Shown here: one piece after another, positions 31,667-44,370 of the stretch | Layout of the letters: each line of letters opens with the position of its first letter | How positions within the stretch are numbered: the first letter of the stretch is position 1 | From: Deinococcus aerolatus | GTDB lineage: Bacteria; Deinococcota; Deinococci; Deinococcales; Deinococcaceae | Length of the DNA stretch: 64,000 nt | Assembly (NCBI RefSeq): GCF_014647055.1 | Contig: NZ_BMOL01000004.1 | Coordinates: 178,474 to 242,473 of the forward strand | Reading direction: 5' to 3' | Made by a program: the position numbers and the translations under genes | Notes under the pieces: generated by a model | Database searches by the model: none | What the model was told of the DNA's origin: nothing | What the model saw: only the letters and a program-made list of their open reading frames with translations

Positions 31667-32056
31667 GTGAGCGAACCCCGTCCCCGAACGCCTGTCTTTT
31701 CCCTGGGCGCTGCCTCCCGCAAGCGGCCCCCGGTCACCCCGGCGCGACTGGCGGTGGGAGCGGCGCTGTTCAGCGTGTGCGCGCTGGGCGCGTGGCTGAC
31801 CATGCCCCGTCCGGACGTGCGCGTCATCAACGCCAGTGGGCAGGCCGTGACGGTCACGGTCCGGGGGGAGGGGTCGGCGGCCACACGCACCCTGGGCGTG
31901 GACCGGGTCTGGGCGGTGGAGCAGGCGTTTCCGGCCGGGCCGCTCCGGTTTCAGGTCAGGCTGCCGGGCCGCCCCGGGGTCAGCACGGCGCTCGCCTCCC
32001 CGGTCCTGCCGCTGCGCGTGGCGATTGGGGAGGACGGGCGCGTTGCTCCCCGCTAG
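31667..32056 (+). CDS. Small single-pass membrane protein (tandem paralogue 2)
   Basis: About 129 residues from GTG 31667; an in-frame GTG at 31649 would add six. A cytoplasmic basic segment (RKRPPVTPAR) precedes one TM helix, then an exported domain VRVINASGQAVTVTV to VAIGEDGRVAPR. Compared with the preceding protein, the pairs VQVANRSG/VRVINASG, WQIPLDRPAGEPLRLTVR/WAVEQAFPAGPLRFQVR and GGRIVVQ/DGRVAPR align in order. The cysteines are absent here. From 32057 to 32197 I see no gene. Confidence 0.6.
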   Translation: MSEPRPRTPVFSLGAASRKRPPVTPARLAVGAALFSVCALGAWLTMPRPDVRVINASGQAVTVTVRGEGSAATRTLGVDRVWAVEQAFPAGPLRFQVRLPGRPGVSTALASPVLPLRVAIGEDGRVAPR

Positions 32057-32197
32057 CTGACCTGTCATTTGCCAGCCGGGCGGCGAAGAATGGCCCCTGC
32101 CCACAGCCTGTCGCGGCCGGATCAGCGCGTCTGAAAACGCCGCCTCACCAGCGCTGGGCGGCGTGTTAGCCTCAGCCTCAAGCACAAGGAGGCCTTT

Positions 32198-33775
<1,578 letters not shown>

Positions 33776-33902
33776 ACGGGATGGATTTGTCGGGCAGGCG
33801 CTGGCAACGGCGTCTGCTCTTCTATTGTGCCGGGAGGGGAGAGCGCCGGCAAGGCATCGGCTGCGTGTCGAGAATTGCTTCCGCCTCCACGTGCCGCACA
33901 CG

Positions 33903-33928
33903 AAAAGCGGACGCCCGAGAGCGTCCGC
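33903..33928 (-). terminator. Rho-independent terminator of the cold-shock gene
   Basis: On the minus strand GCGGACGC (33928-33921), a six-base loop, GCGTCCGC (33914-33907), then TTTT. It lies about 40 bases beyond the csp stop. The rest of 33776-33970 shows no gene. Confidence 0.82.
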
Positions 33929-33970
33929 AAGAGAAAGAAAAGTTGAATTCCTGATCAACAGATCAGGGGT

Positions 33971-34249
33971 TTACCAGCGGCTGCCGCCACCCCGGTTTCC
34001 GCCGCCCATACCGCCGTTGCCGCCCATGGGGGCAGGTGCAGCGTTGGTCACGACAACGTTCTTGGCCTGGGGGCCTTTGTTGCCCTGGCCAGCTTCGACT
34101 TCGAATTCCACTTCGTCGCCTTCGTTGAGCTTGCGGAAACCGCCGCTCTGGATGGCGCTGTAGTGCACGAACACGTCGGGGTTACCCGGGTGCTCAATGA
34201 AACCGTAGCCTTTCTCAACGTTAAACCACTTTACTCGTCCTTGAGCCAT
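33971..34249 (-). CDS. Cold-shock domain protein with glycine-rich tail
   Basis: A 92-residue single-strand nucleic-acid binding protein. The OB-fold cold-shock domain (residues 1-68) has RNP1 KGYGFIEH and RNP2 DVFVHYSAI, and starts [10 protein letters not shown]. It is followed by a Gly/Met/Asn/Arg-rich tail ending [11 protein letters not shown], longer than in standard CspA (about 70 residues). The tail may add RNA affinity. AAGGAG precedes the ATG at 34249. A leader of about 80 bases fits the cold-shock family habit of regulating at the mRNA level. Confidence 0.93.
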   Translation of the reverse strand: MAQGRVKWFNVEKGYGFIEHPGNPDVFVHYSAIQSGGFRKLNEGDEVEFEVEAGQGNKGPQAKNVVVTNAAPAPMGGNGGMGGGNRGGGSRW

Positions 34250-34366
34250 AAATCTCCTTGCATCTCCAAGTCCGCCGCCCGGTTGGCTGCCCTCTGGGCT
34301 GCAACCGCACAATGGCGCGGGGCTTGAGACAGGCGTAGTATCGCACGTTCCGGCCCCCGCATGTAA
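34250..34366 (-). promoter_or_regulatory. Promoter and 5' leader of the cold-shock gene
   Basis: On the minus strand TTACAT (34366-34361) and GATACT (34342-34337) are spaced by 18 bases and predict a start near 34330. The transcript leader of about 80 bases is GC-rich and ends with AAGGAG before the start. The adjoining stretch 34367-34601 holds no gene; TTGACG (34476-34481) is a possible -35 for the rightward gamma-carbonic-anhydrase-like gene. Confidence 0.45.
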
Positions 34367-34601
34367 AAGTGTGAAGGATTCGGCTTGATGGCTCAGGGTT
34401 CCTTTCCCTTCCAGCCGCGCCGCAGGCCTCTTCTTAAACCGGGTTCAGCCGTGGGCCCACCGGGGCGTCCCGCCCTTGACGGCTCCGTTCTCAGCGGCTA
34501 CGCGGCGGCGTGCTAGCCTGGGCGCAGCTTCATTTCAATTCGCCAGACGTGGTGCCGGCGGGGATTTCCGGCCGTCGCCAGGTCCGGCCCCGGAGGACAG
34601 T

Positions 34602-35129
34602 GTGCCGCTTTATACCTTGCAAGGACTCACTCCTGAAGTCGATGCCACGGCCTTTGTGGCCCCGAGCGCCGAGGTGATTGGGCGGGTGTTCATCGCCGAG
34701 CGGGCCAGCGTGTGGTTCGGCGCGGTGCTGCGCGGCGACATCGAGGCCATCACGGTGGGGCCGGGCAGCAACGTGCAGGACGGCGCGGTGCTGCACACCG
34801 ACGCCGGGCACCCCTGTGTGCTGGCCGTTGACGTCACGGTGGGCCACCGGGCCATCGTTCACGGCGCGGTGTGCGGCCCCGGCAGTCTGGTGGGCATGGG
34901 CGCGGTGATGCTCAGCGGCTCCAGCCTGGGGGCCGGGGCCATGCTGGGGGCAGGAGCGCTGCTGCCCGAAGGAGCCCATGTGCCCGACGGTATGCTGGCC
35001 CTGGGTGTGCCGGCCCGTGTGGTGCGGGCCGCCCCCCAGGGTGAGCACGCGGCCCGCTACGTCCAGAATGCCGCCCGTTACAATGGGCACCTCCGGCTGG
35101 CCGGTCCCGGCACTGCCAAGCAGCGCTGA
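34602..35129 (+). CDS. Gamma-carbonic-anhydrase-like hexapeptide-repeat protein
   Basis: A 175-residue left-handed beta-helix protein. Conserved blocks are VDATAFVAPSAEVIGRV, VWFGAVLRGDIEAITVG, SNVQDGAVLHTDAG and VTVGHRAIVHGAVCGPGSLVGMGA, then a C-terminal helix ALGVPARVVR. The three zinc-ligand histidines of the gamma-CA group can be assigned to LHTDAG, VGH and VHG. Such proteins may hydrate CO2 or serve as metal-binding trimers. The GTG start at 34602 has GGAGG five bases upstream; the frame opens earlier (34476) without similarity. Confidence 0.88.
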   Translation: MPLYTLQGLTPEVDATAFVAPSAEVIGRVFIAERASVWFGAVLRGDIEAITVGPGSNVQDGAVLHTDAGHPCVLAVDVTVGHRAIVHGAVCGPGSLVGMGAVMLSGSSLGAGAMLGAGALLPEGAHVPDGMLALGVPARVVRAAPQGEHAARYVQNAARYNGHLRLAGPGTAKQR

Positions 35130-35220
35130 AGCCGCAGTCTGCCCGTCCGCTCCACAGACCGACTCCGCTCCGCCCCACGACGAAGCGCCCCACAGCCCCG
35201 AAGGAACTGGTGGAACATCC

Positions 35221-36354
35221 GTGACCGAAGATCCCAATTCACCCCTGAACCCACAGCACCCCGAGCCGGGGCGTACGGAGCCCACGGGTCCCGAGCCCGC
35301 GCGGCCTGAGCCCCGGCCAGCGGCCCCAAAACCTTCCACCGCCAGGGGCCAGTCTTCCCGGTCAGCTTCCAACGCGGCGCCGAAAGTGTCGCCGGAACCC
35401 TTGGCAGACCCTCCCGCTGACTCAGCCATCCGGGTGACGCCCTCTGAGCAGGCCATGAGGTTCCGGCCAGCGGCGGCCCCGGACAGTCAGGAACAGGACG
35501 CGTCCGCGCCACCGAATCCGGCAGACCAGAACCCGGCAACACAGGTCTCCTCGACACAACCGGCTACCGCGCCCACCGAGGAGCTGGCCGAGCTGATTCC
35601 GGAACTGACGCCGATGTTTCCCGGAGCCTCCCCGTTTCTGGCACGCTTCCTGCCGCACTCGCCGCCCACCTACGCCGGGCTGAACGAGAGTTTCTGTGAC
35701 CTGCACGCTTTACTCAAGTACCTGCACGAGCATTCCTGGTACGGCTACCTGTACGCGGTGCTGGGGGACCAGACCGCCTACGTGCTGCTGTTCGAGGGCC
35801 GCACCGTCACCGCCGCCGCCGCCAGCGCGACCGGGGAACAGGCACTGGGCGAATTGCTCAACCTGTACGAGCAGGGCGCGTCGCTCAGCGCGCATCCGCT
35901 GAGCCCGGCCTACGCCCATGTACTGAGCGGCATCGGGTCGCGGGCCTGGAAGTTCAACCTGACCGAGGACTTCACCGGCCTGCACGCCCGGCCCACCGGA
36001 GCAATCTTCTACTCGCGCGGCGAGATCGTGGCGACGTTGCCCGCCACCCTGCCCTACGAGGGCGCGTTCCCGGCCCCGCTGCGCCCGCAAACGCTGATCC
36101 TGCCGCGCAGTCTGGCCGGCTGGGCGCACCACCACTACAACCTGACCCTGCGGGGCCGCGACGGAATGAACGCCATCACCGACGTGTATCAGGTGTTCAG
36201 GAGCGAGCACGGCGCACCGGGCATCGCTTTCCTGCGGGCGCTGGGCGAGAAGCTGACACCTGCCGAGTACGCCATGCGCTCGGATGCGGCGCTGCACGAT
36301 CTGGAGCCGATGGTCCACAGCTTCCTGAAAACCGGGTACATCCGCGAGGTCTAA
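35221..36354 (+). CDS. Proline-rich N-terminus plus conserved hypothetical domain
   Basis: About 377 residues from GTG 35221. Residues 1-125 are low complexity, rich in Pro, Ala, Glu and Ser. Residues about 130-377 form a folded domain: LHALLKYLHEHSWYGYLYAV, YVLLFEGRTVTAAAASATG, ALGELLNLYEQGASL, then HNLTL-type strands and a helical end. The LHALLKYLHEHSWYG start with a following short beta hairpin is reminiscent of DUF4388-type bacterial signalling domains, but this is only resemblance. The frame opens further upstream (34978) inside the preceding gene; the GTG at 35221 avoids that overlap. Function unknown. Confidence 0.65.
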   Translation: MTEDPNSPLNPQHPEPGRTEPTGPEPARPEPRPAAPKPSTARGQSSRSASNAAPKVSPEPLADPPADSAIRVTPSEQAMRFRPAAAPDSQEQDASAPPNPADQNPATQVSSTQPATAPTEELAELIPELTPMFPGASPFLARFLPHSPPTYAGLNESFCDLHALLKYLHEHSWYGYLYAVLGDQTAYVLLFEGRTVTAAAASATGEQALGELLNLYEQGASLSAHPLSPAYAHVLSGIGSRAWKFNLTEDFTGLHARPTGAIFYSRGEIVATLPATLPYEGAFPAPLRPQTLILPRSLAGWAHHHYNLTLRGRDGMNAITDVYQVFRSEHGAPGIAFLRALGEKLTPAEYAMRSDAALHDLEPMVHSFLKTGYIREV

Positions 36355-36361
36355 CCAGAAC

Positions 36362-36413
36362 AGCACAAAGGGGCGGGGTGAGGAATAGCATCCTCACCCC
36401 GCCCCTTTGTGCT
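36362..36413. terminator. Very long perfect hairpin between convergent genes
   Basis: A 23-bp perfect inverted repeat (36362-36384 with 36391-36413) around the six-base loop ATAGCA. The stem core is AAAGGGGCGGGGTGAGGA and its complement. The right arm ends at the last base of the stop codon of the minus-strand SDR gene. It should terminate both convergent transcripts. Confidence 0.85.
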
Positions 36414-37276
36414 TAGCGGATGGCCTGCTGGCCACGCCCATCCGGGGCGGGGGAGAGGGAGGCGGGGTCACCCACGTACCCCTCGCTCAGCTGCCACAGC
36501 CGCAGCGCCGCGCCGTCGTCCAGCGCCTGCGGGGCAGGCAACCTATCTCGCGACTCTACGAAGTAGCGCCCCGACACCAGAATGCGGTCCGCCGCCAGAT
36601 GAATACTGGTCTGTGCCCCCTGCTCGGGGCTGAGGCCAAGGCGGCTGAACTGTCCAAAGACCCTGCTGTCGGGACCAAAATTGGTGGACACGAAGCCGGG
36701 ATGCAGGGTGTTGGCCTGCATCCACGGTTCGCGCCGCGCCAGCTCCCGCGTGAACAGGATGTTGGCCAGCTTGCTCTGGCTGTAGGCGCCCCATCCGCTG
36801 TAGCCGCGCCGGAATTCGGGATCGTCGAAGCGGATGCGGCCCATGACATGTGCGCCGGAGGAGACCGTCACCACCCTGGGGGCCTCGCCCGCCCGCAGCA
36901 GCGGCAACAGTTCCCGCGTCAGCAGAAAGGGGGCGAGGTGGTTAAGCGCCCAGGTCAATTCCACGCCCTCGCGGCTTTCCTGACGCCCGCTGTACAAGGC
37001 CCCGGCGTTGTTGACCAGCACGTCCAGCCGCTGGACCCGGTCGCGGAATTCGGCGGCCACCTGCCGCACCTGCGTCATCTCGGTGAGGTCGGCAATCAGC
37101 GTTCCGGCGGCCCCGATCTCCTGGGCCACCCGCGCCGTCTTGCCGGGGTCACGGCCCAGCACCGTCACGGCCGCTCCCCGCCGCGCCAGTTCCCGCGCCG
37201 ATTCCAGCCCGATCCCGCCGGTGGCGCCCGTGACCAGCACGCTTCTGCCCTTCATGCTCTGCCTGCCTTGCGTCAT
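36413..37276 (-). CDS. Short-chain dehydrogenase/reductase (retinol-dehydrogenase-like)
   Basis: A 287-residue Rossmann oxidoreductase. The cofactor motif is [12 protein letters not shown] near the N-terminus, followed by [11 protein letters not shown], then the catalytic YSQSKLAN (Tyr-x-x-x-Lys) with Ser in [10 protein letters not shown]. The substrate is unknown; the sequence resembles the retinol-dehydrogenase/WW-domain-oxidoreductase cluster of SDRs. The ATG at 37276 follows TATGCT by 6 bases; the frame is open further up to 37462, but without similarity. Its stop abuts the long hairpin. Confidence 0.88.
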   Translation of the reverse strand: MTQGRQSMKGRSVLVTGATGGIGLESARELARRGAAVTVLGRDPGKTARVAQEIGAAGTLIADLTEMTQVRQVAAEFRDRVQRLDVLVNNAGALYSGRQESREGVELTWALNHLAPFLLTRELLPLLRAGEAPRVVTVSSGAHVMGRIRFDDPEFRRGYSGWGAYSQSKLANILFTRELARREPWMQANTLHPGFVSTNFGPDSRVFGQFSRLGLSPEQGAQTSIHLAADRILVSGRYFVESRDRLPAPQALDDGAALRLWQLSEGYVGDPASLSPAPDGRGQQAIR

Positions 37277-37391
37277 CCGCCCAGCATACGGGCCGGGTGC
37301 CGGGCACACCGGATGTCTGCATGCCAGATAAAGGGGCCGCCGCCAGGCCAAAAAGAAAGGACCCGATCCTTTTTCGATCCGGCCCCTCGGG

Positions 37392-37466
37392 GCGCTGTGA
37401 GCTTCACCCGGCCCACCTTTAAGTTGTGCGCTGTGACAGTAGCGTACGCCACCGGAAGTCACAGCG
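37392..37466. repeat. GCGCTGTGA direct repeats and CTGTGAC inverted repeat upstream of the SDR gene
   Basis: The intergenic stretch 37277-37566 has no gene. GCGCTGTGA occurs at 37392-37400 and 37428-37436 (36-base period). The arm CGCTGTGAC (37429-37437) is also inverted at 37458-37466 (GTCACAGCG) with a 20-base spacer. The region lies between the recG 3' end and the SDR promoter, so either a recG terminator or a regulatory cluster is possible. Confidence 0.5.
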
Positions 37467-37566
37467 TTGTCACCACAGATGAGAACCGGCCTGTGCTGCC
37501 TTGACTGGAGAGAAAGGTCCCGGTCCGGATGTTGTCGGACGCGGCTGCGGTTCCTGGATGCCGGGG

Positions 37567-39912
<2,346 letters not shown>

Positions 39913-40021
39913 GCCTTGCCACCTCCCCCTCGCCCTTCACGGGCCGCAGGCTAGCAGAGGCGCAGGCGGGCGTCGGTGAGGCGACTCGCTGTGCCTGCCC
40001 CCCGGAAAACGTGCTGTTCGC

Positions 40022-40915
40022 TCAGCCGATTTCCGGCAGCCGCGCCAGCGCGTGCCGGGCGCGGGCCACCTTGAATTCCTTCTGGGTGTCGAACTCGTAC
40101 GGCTCGTTCATTAAAAACCAGTACAGGTCGTGCAGTGTGGTCAGGGCCAGGTAGGCGCGGTAGCGGGTCAGGGTGGCGGGGGTGTGGTCCGGCAGGAAGC
40201 TCAGGGCCGCTTCCAGGCTGTGTGCGGCGCCCAGCAGGTCCAGCGTGCCGGTCTTGAGCAGCGCCAGATCGCGCAGCGGGTCGTCCCAGTCGGCCCGCGT
40301 CCAGTCGATCAGCAGGACCTCGCTGCCCCCGCCGTTCTCCTCTGCCGCGCCTGCCCGGCCCCTGTCCGGGACGGGCGAACCGGCGATCAGGATGTTGTCG
40401 TGCCACATGTCCAGGTGGCAGAACGCAGCAGGCTGGTCCAGCAGGCCGCGCTCCAGCGGCAGTTCCACCGCGTCGAACAGATCCGGCAGCGGGTAGGCCG
40501 CCAGGGCGCGGCGAAAGCGCATCAGCCGCTCGCGTACCTTTGCCAGATTGACGCGTCCCTGTTGCTGGGTGTGCAGCCGGGCCACGATCTCTTGAAGGCG
40601 CGGCAGGGCGCGGGGCACGTCGGCGGCGCGCAGGGGATGACCCGCAAACCGCCGCATGATCAGCACCTCCACGCCGTCGGCCTCGGTGACACCCAGCAGC
40701 CACTCGCCCATGCCGGCCTGAACCATGTTCCGGGCCTCGGTGCGGTGCTGGCCTTTGTGGTTGCGGTAGATCTTGACCACCGCCGCGCCATCGGGCGTGG
40801 TGTACACCCGGCTCTGCATCCCGGAATCCATCGGGGTCAGGGCGCCGTAACGGGCCTCAAGCTCGGGGAAACGCTGGGGGCGCGGCGTGCCGGGCGGGGT
40901 GGGGCGCAGGGTCAC
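40022..40915 (-). CDS. APH/choline-kinase-fold phosphotransferase
   Basis: A 297-residue kinase of the aminoglycoside phosphotransferase fold. The ATP lysine is in AAVVKIYRN. The catalytic loop is [13 protein letters not shown], an HxDxxxxN pattern with Asp and Asn in place. The metal-binding segment is [20 protein letters not shown]. The substrate may be a sugar, amino alcohol or antibiotic; nothing in the context decides. The start at 40915 is an ATG. It lies between recG and the GAF-HD gene on the same strand. Confidence 0.85.
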   Translation of the reverse strand: MTLRPTPPGTPRPQRFPELEARYGALTPMDSGMQSRVYTTPDGAAVVKIYRNHKGQHRTEARNMVQAGMGEWLLGVTEADGVEVLIMRRFAGHPLRAADVPRALPRLQEIVARLHTQQQGRVNLAKVRERLMRFRRALAAYPLPDLFDAVELPLERGLLDQPAAFCHLDMWHDNILIAGSPVPDRGRAGAAEENGGGSEVLLIDWTRADWDDPLRDLALLKTGTLDLLGAAHSLEAALSFLPDHTPATLTRYRAYLALTTLHDLYWFLMNEPYEFDTQKEFKVARARHALARLPEIG

Positions 40916-40954
40916 GTCCGCCTCACCGGGGCGGCCCAGCCGCAGGCACCCACG

Positions 40955-41998
40955 TCACTTCGCGGGCGGCTCGGCGCTGACCTTTTCCATGAGCCCCACC
41001 AGACGGGGGTCAAGCCCCTTGCCGGCCTGGGCGCGCAGCCGCTCAGGGTCGCCCAGGCGCACGTGGGCGTTGGCGACGGCCAGAATCCGGGCGTACAGCG
41101 GGATGTCTTCCCCGGCCAGTTTGTCGGGTTCGCCCTGCCCGTCCCAGCGTTCGTGGTGGTGGCGGATGGCCTTCTGCGCCTCGGCCAGATGCGGCACGCC
41201 GTGCAGGAAATTCGCGCCGAACTGGGGGTGGCCCTGCTCACCGTGAATCTTGCCCAGATCGTGCAGGGTGGCCGCGAACCACACCTCGTCCAGTTCGCGC
41301 TCTGCCAGACCCACCGCGCGGCCCAGCTTCACGCTGGCCTGGGCCACCGCCTGTGCGTGGCCCAGGCCGTCGAATTCCTGGCTCTCGAAGGCCTCCACCA
41401 CTGCGCTGCTGACCTGCCGCGCCGCCAGCCTCCAGTTCTCGCGGCCCTCCAGCAGCCCCAGCAGCGGCGCGACGGCCGCGGCCCAGTGGGTCACCAGTTC
41501 CTGCGCGCTGGGGCCGATGTCCTCCGAGGAATTACGGTCCAGCACCAGAGCCCCCAGATTGCGCCCCCGGTCCGAGACCGGCACCACCAGTGACAGCGCC
41601 ACGTCGCGCATGCCGCAGGTGTCCAGTATCCCGTGCAGCTCCGGCGGATTGGCCTCGTACAGTTCGCGCGAGCCGTCGCTCAGTGCCCGTGTCCGGGCGG
41701 TGGTCCACGGGCCGGACAGCGGCGTGCCGACCAGCGCCTTGGGGTAGCCGAACACGGCGGTGACGCGGTCCTGCCCCGGTCCCCGGCGCGTGACCGCGTA
41801 GCCGCGCAGGTTGCCGCCCAGCAGGAAGCTGGCGTGGCTCAGCGTGCCTTCCAGCACGCCCTCCTGGGTGGGGCGGGCCAGCAGATCGTTCAGGACGCGC
41901 ACCGCTTCCATGTCGCCGGCAGAAGCGCTGGGAGCAGGAACGCGGGCCTCGGCGGACGCGAGCGGAGGCGGCTGGGGTGGGCGGGGGCGTCGGAACAC
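40955..41998 (-). CDS. GAF plus HD-GYP-related domain protein
   Basis: A 347-residue cytosolic protein. An N-terminal Pro-rich lead is followed by a GAF domain (about residues 40-180, ending [21 protein letters not shown]). The C-terminal HD domain has LHDLGKI and [18 protein letters not shown]. In true HD-GYP phosphodiesterases the last motif reads GYP and the later helix reads VAD; here they are GEP and VANAH. It may therefore be a degenerate c-di-GMP phosphodiesterase or have another role. The GTG at 41998 lies 9 bases after a consensus TATACT (42013-42008); longer frames to 42091 pass through the promoter. Confidence 0.82.
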   Translation of the reverse strand: MFRRPRPPQPPPLASAEARVPAPSASAGDMEAVRVLNDLLARPTQEGVLEGTLSHASFLLGGNLRGYAVTRRGPGQDRVTAVFGYPKALVGTPLSGPWTTARTRALSDGSRELYEANPPELHGILDTCGMRDVALSLVVPVSDRGRNLGALVLDRNSSEDIGPSAQELVTHWAAAVAPLLGLLEGRENWRLAARQVSSAVVEAFESQEFDGLGHAQAVAQASVKLGRAVGLAERELDEVWFAATLHDLGKIHGEQGHPQFGANFLHGVPHLAEAQKAIRHHHERWDGQGEPDKLAGEDIPLYARILAVANAHVRLGDPERLRAQAGKGLDPRLVGLMEKVSAEPPAK

Positions 41999-42013
41999 GG
42001 TAGAGGCAGTATA

Positions 42014-42152
42014 GCCGTGCGCCGGGGGCCGGACATCGGTCAGTCTGCGGGCGTGTGCAGACTGGTCTGCCGCCCCCCCTCCTGTGCCCATCCGCCGTCT
42101 GGCTTACCGTCCCATGCGACTTCTGGTGGATGCGCGGCCCCCGGCGCACGGC
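42014..42152. repeat. 17-bp perfect inverted repeat with 105-base spacer
   Basis: GCCGTGCGCCGGGGGCC (42014-42030) is exactly complementary to 42136-42152. Inside lies a further hairpin AGTCTGC/GCAGACT (42042-42063). The left arm fills the spacer directly upstream of the TATACT -10 of the GAF-HD gene. The intergenic stretch 41999-42345 contains no gene otherwise. It could be a structured RNA, a regulatory hairpin or a small repeat element. Confidence 0.75.
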
Positions 42153-42345
42153 GCACACTGGGCTTACTTTCGGGTGGGGCCTCCAGTGGGAGCATCGACA
42201 ACCCGCCCGCAAAGTTCAGGCCCTCCCGTCCGAGTGAAGATGGGGGGCCGTTGCTGTGGGTCCGGACACGCCCGGCCTCAGTGTTCGCCCAGACCCTGCC
42301 CCCGTGACCTATCCAAGCCCGCCGCAGCCCGTATGCTGGCCCCGG

Positions 42346-43626
42346 ATGACCTTCACACCCCGGCCCAGACCCGAAGCCTTCAATCCGGCCCGTGAACTCG
42401 CCGTGCGGGTGCTGCTGCGCGTGCTGGCGGGCGAGACCTTTGCCGCCCCCGCGCTGGACGCCGCGCTGCAACAGACCCGCCTGCCGGGCCGGGACTCGGG
42501 GCTGGCAACGCACATCGTGTACGGCACGCTGCGCCACTTTCCCAGCCTGGACACGGCCCTGACCCCGATGCTGACCGGAGACACCCACCCCAAGGTCCGG
42601 ACGCTGTTGCTGGCCGGGGCCTTTGAGAAGCTGTATCTGGACACGCCGCCGCACGCGGTGGTCAGCGAGTACGTGAATCTGGCGCGCGGGGCGCGGCTGG
42701 CCCCGCCGGGTCTGGTCAACGCCGTGCTGCGTCGTATCGAGGCCCCCGTACCGTCAGAGGTGACCCGCACCGAGCTGCCGGGCTGGCTGGCCACCACCTT
42801 CCGCGCAGTCTACGGTGAGGCGGCCGACACAGTCTTTGCCGATCTGCTGGCCCCGCAGCCCCTGTGGATGAGCGTGTCGGATGCCGGGTTGCGCTCGCTG
42901 GAAGCCGAGGGCAGCCGTGTCACCCCTGGTCCGCAGGGGGCGGACCGGGTGGAACTCTCGCGTCCCCTGCGCGAGACCGAGGCCTTTGAGCGCGGCTGGG
43001 CGCAGCCGATCAACCCGGCCAGCCTGGCCTGCGTGGACGCGCTGGGCGAGGTGGCGGGCGAGCGGGTGCTGGATCTGGCGGGCGGAGCGGGCATCAAGGC
43101 CGCCATGCTGGCCGCACGCGGAGCGCAGGTCACCAGTGTGGACCTGCTGTCCCGCAAGCACGAGCAGGCCCGCGCCAACCTGACCCGCCTGGGCCTGCGG
43201 GCGGATTTTGTGACCCATGACCTGACCCGGCCCATCGACCTGGTCCCCGCCGCCCACGTTCTGCTGGACGCGCCCTGCACCGGCAGCGGCACCCTGCGCA
43301 GCCATCCGGAGATCAAGCTGCGGCTGACAACGCACGCGGTGGCGGCGGCGGCGGCGCTTCAGGCCCAGATGTTGCCCAACGCCGCCGCACTGGTGGCTCC
43401 CGGCGGCACGCTGGTCTACTCGGTCTGTTCGGTGACGCCGCAGGAGGGGCCGGAGGTGGTGGCCGGATTCCTGGCCGGGCACCCGGAATTCGTGGCCGAG
43501 GCGGTGCCGGGGCTGGAGGTGCCACACGTTCCTGCTGGAGACGGCCTGCTGACCGTGCCAGAGGGGGGGATTGACGGTTTCTTTATCGCGCGATTGCGCC
43601 GCCGCCCCGAGACGTCCGTCGGCTAG
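42346..43626 (+). CDS. rsmB: 16S rRNA m5C967 methyltransferase RsmB
   Basis: A 426-residue methyltransferase. The N-terminal NusB-like RNA-binding domain (about residues 12-135) begins [20 protein letters not shown]. The SAM domain has [16 protein letters not shown] (motif I), the DAPCTGSG motif with Cys311 and the YSVCS motif with nucleophile Cys361, the two-cysteine mechanism of RNA m5C methylases. The usual motif I is DxCAAPGGK; here it is LAGGAGIK, a variation. The ATG lies 8 bases after TATGCT. Its stop codon lies inside the -10 of the next gene. Confidence 0.9.
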   Translation: MTFTPRPRPEAFNPARELAVRVLLRVLAGETFAAPALDAALQQTRLPGRDSGLATHIVYGTLRHFPSLDTALTPMLTGDTHPKVRTLLLAGAFEKLYLDTPPHAVVSEYVNLARGARLAPPGLVNAVLRRIEAPVPSEVTRTELPGWLATTFRAVYGEAADTVFADLLAPQPLWMSVSDAGLRSLEAEGSRVTPGPQGADRVELSRPLRETEAFERGWAQPINPASLACVDALGEVAGERVLDLAGGAGIKAAMLAARGAQVTSVDLLSRKHEQARANLTRLGLRADFVTHDLTRPIDLVPAAHVLLDAPCTGSGTLRSHPEIKLRLTTHAVAAAAALQAQMLPNAAALVAPGGTLVYSVCSVTPQEGPEVVAGFLAGHPEFVAEAVPGLEVPHVPAGDGLLTVPEGGIDGFFIARLRRRPETSVG

Positions 43627-43636
43627 GCTGGCCCCT

Positions 43637-44305
43637 ATGACCCTTGCGCGCTGGCTGCTGCCTGCCCTGCTGACCCTGAGCGCTGCCGCCCACGCCCAGG
43701 CCGCGCCGAACTGCGCCCTGGCCACTGCCGTGGACGACGCGGCGTACGCCACCCTGACCATCGGCCAGTGGAGCGAGGCTGATCAGGACAATGCCGCCTA
43801 CAACTGGGCGGAGTGCCGTGCAGCCCGGCTGAGAAAGGAACTTGGGGCGTTTCCCAGGCTCGGCGTCCGGCTCGACGGCCTGCGGCAGCAGTACCGCGAG
43901 ATGAGGGCGCTGGAGGGGCAGCTGGCCGGCATCCGCGCCGGGGGCGGCACGCTTTACAGCCACGCCGTGCCCCGGATGTACCCAGGTCTGGAGTACCAGT
44001 TGCACAGCCTCTCGGCCCTGGCCCGCAGCGCGCTGGGGGCGCAGACTGGGCAGCTATACGGCCAGAAGATCGCGCAGGCCACCGCCGGTCACATCGCGTA
44101 CATCGCCACGCTGCGGGCCTACAGCCCTGCTCCCGACGAGCAATTCAGCACCTACAACCCCCAGGCATGGAAGGTGGCGGTGGACCGCTATGAGGCGCTG
44201 GGCCGCGCCGTCATGACCACGCTGGGCAGCCGGAGCGACGCAGCCACAGCGCTGGGCTACAGCATCCTGAACAACACGACGTTTGGAGCCGGCGACCCGT
44301 ATTGA
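43637..44305 (+). CDS. Exported hypothetical protein
   Basis: A 222-residue protein with a clear signal peptide (residues 1-20, cleaving after AHAQA). The mature part is mostly helical, with blocks YNWAECRAARLRKELGAF, LRQQYREMRALEGQLAG and HSLSALARSALGAQTGQLYG. Two cysteines lie at PNCALAT and AECRAA. No family recognised. The ATG lies 7 bases after TAGGCT, which overlaps the rsmB stop, so it has its own leaderless promoter. Confidence 0.75.
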   Translation: MTLARWLLPALLTLSAAAHAQAAPNCALATAVDDAAYATLTIGQWSEADQDNAAYNWAECRAARLRKELGAFPRLGVRLDGLRQQYREMRALEGQLAGIRAGGGTLYSHAVPRMYPGLEYQLHSLSALARSALGAQTGQLYGQKIAQATAGHIAYIATLRAYSPAPDEQFSTYNPQAWKVAVDRYEALGRAVMTTLGSRSDAATALGYSILNNTTFGAGDPY

Positions 44306-44316
44306 GCTGCCAGTGA

Positions 44317-44363
44317 AAGTGAAGGAGCCAGTCAGATTTTCGATCCGACTGACTCCCTCACTT
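44317..44363. terminator. Imperfect 19-bp hairpin between convergent genes
   Basis: Arms 44317-44335 and 44345-44363 pair with three mismatches around a loop containing TTTTC. It lies between the exported-protein gene and deoD. Confidence 0.6.
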
Positions 44364-44370
44364 ACGGGTC

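Noticed and set aside
34978..35220. Upstream extension of the proline-rich protein into the carbonic-anhydrase-like gene
   Set aside because: The overlapping part is Cys/Trp/Pro-rich out-of-frame translation. GTG 35221 gives a natural start after that gene ends.
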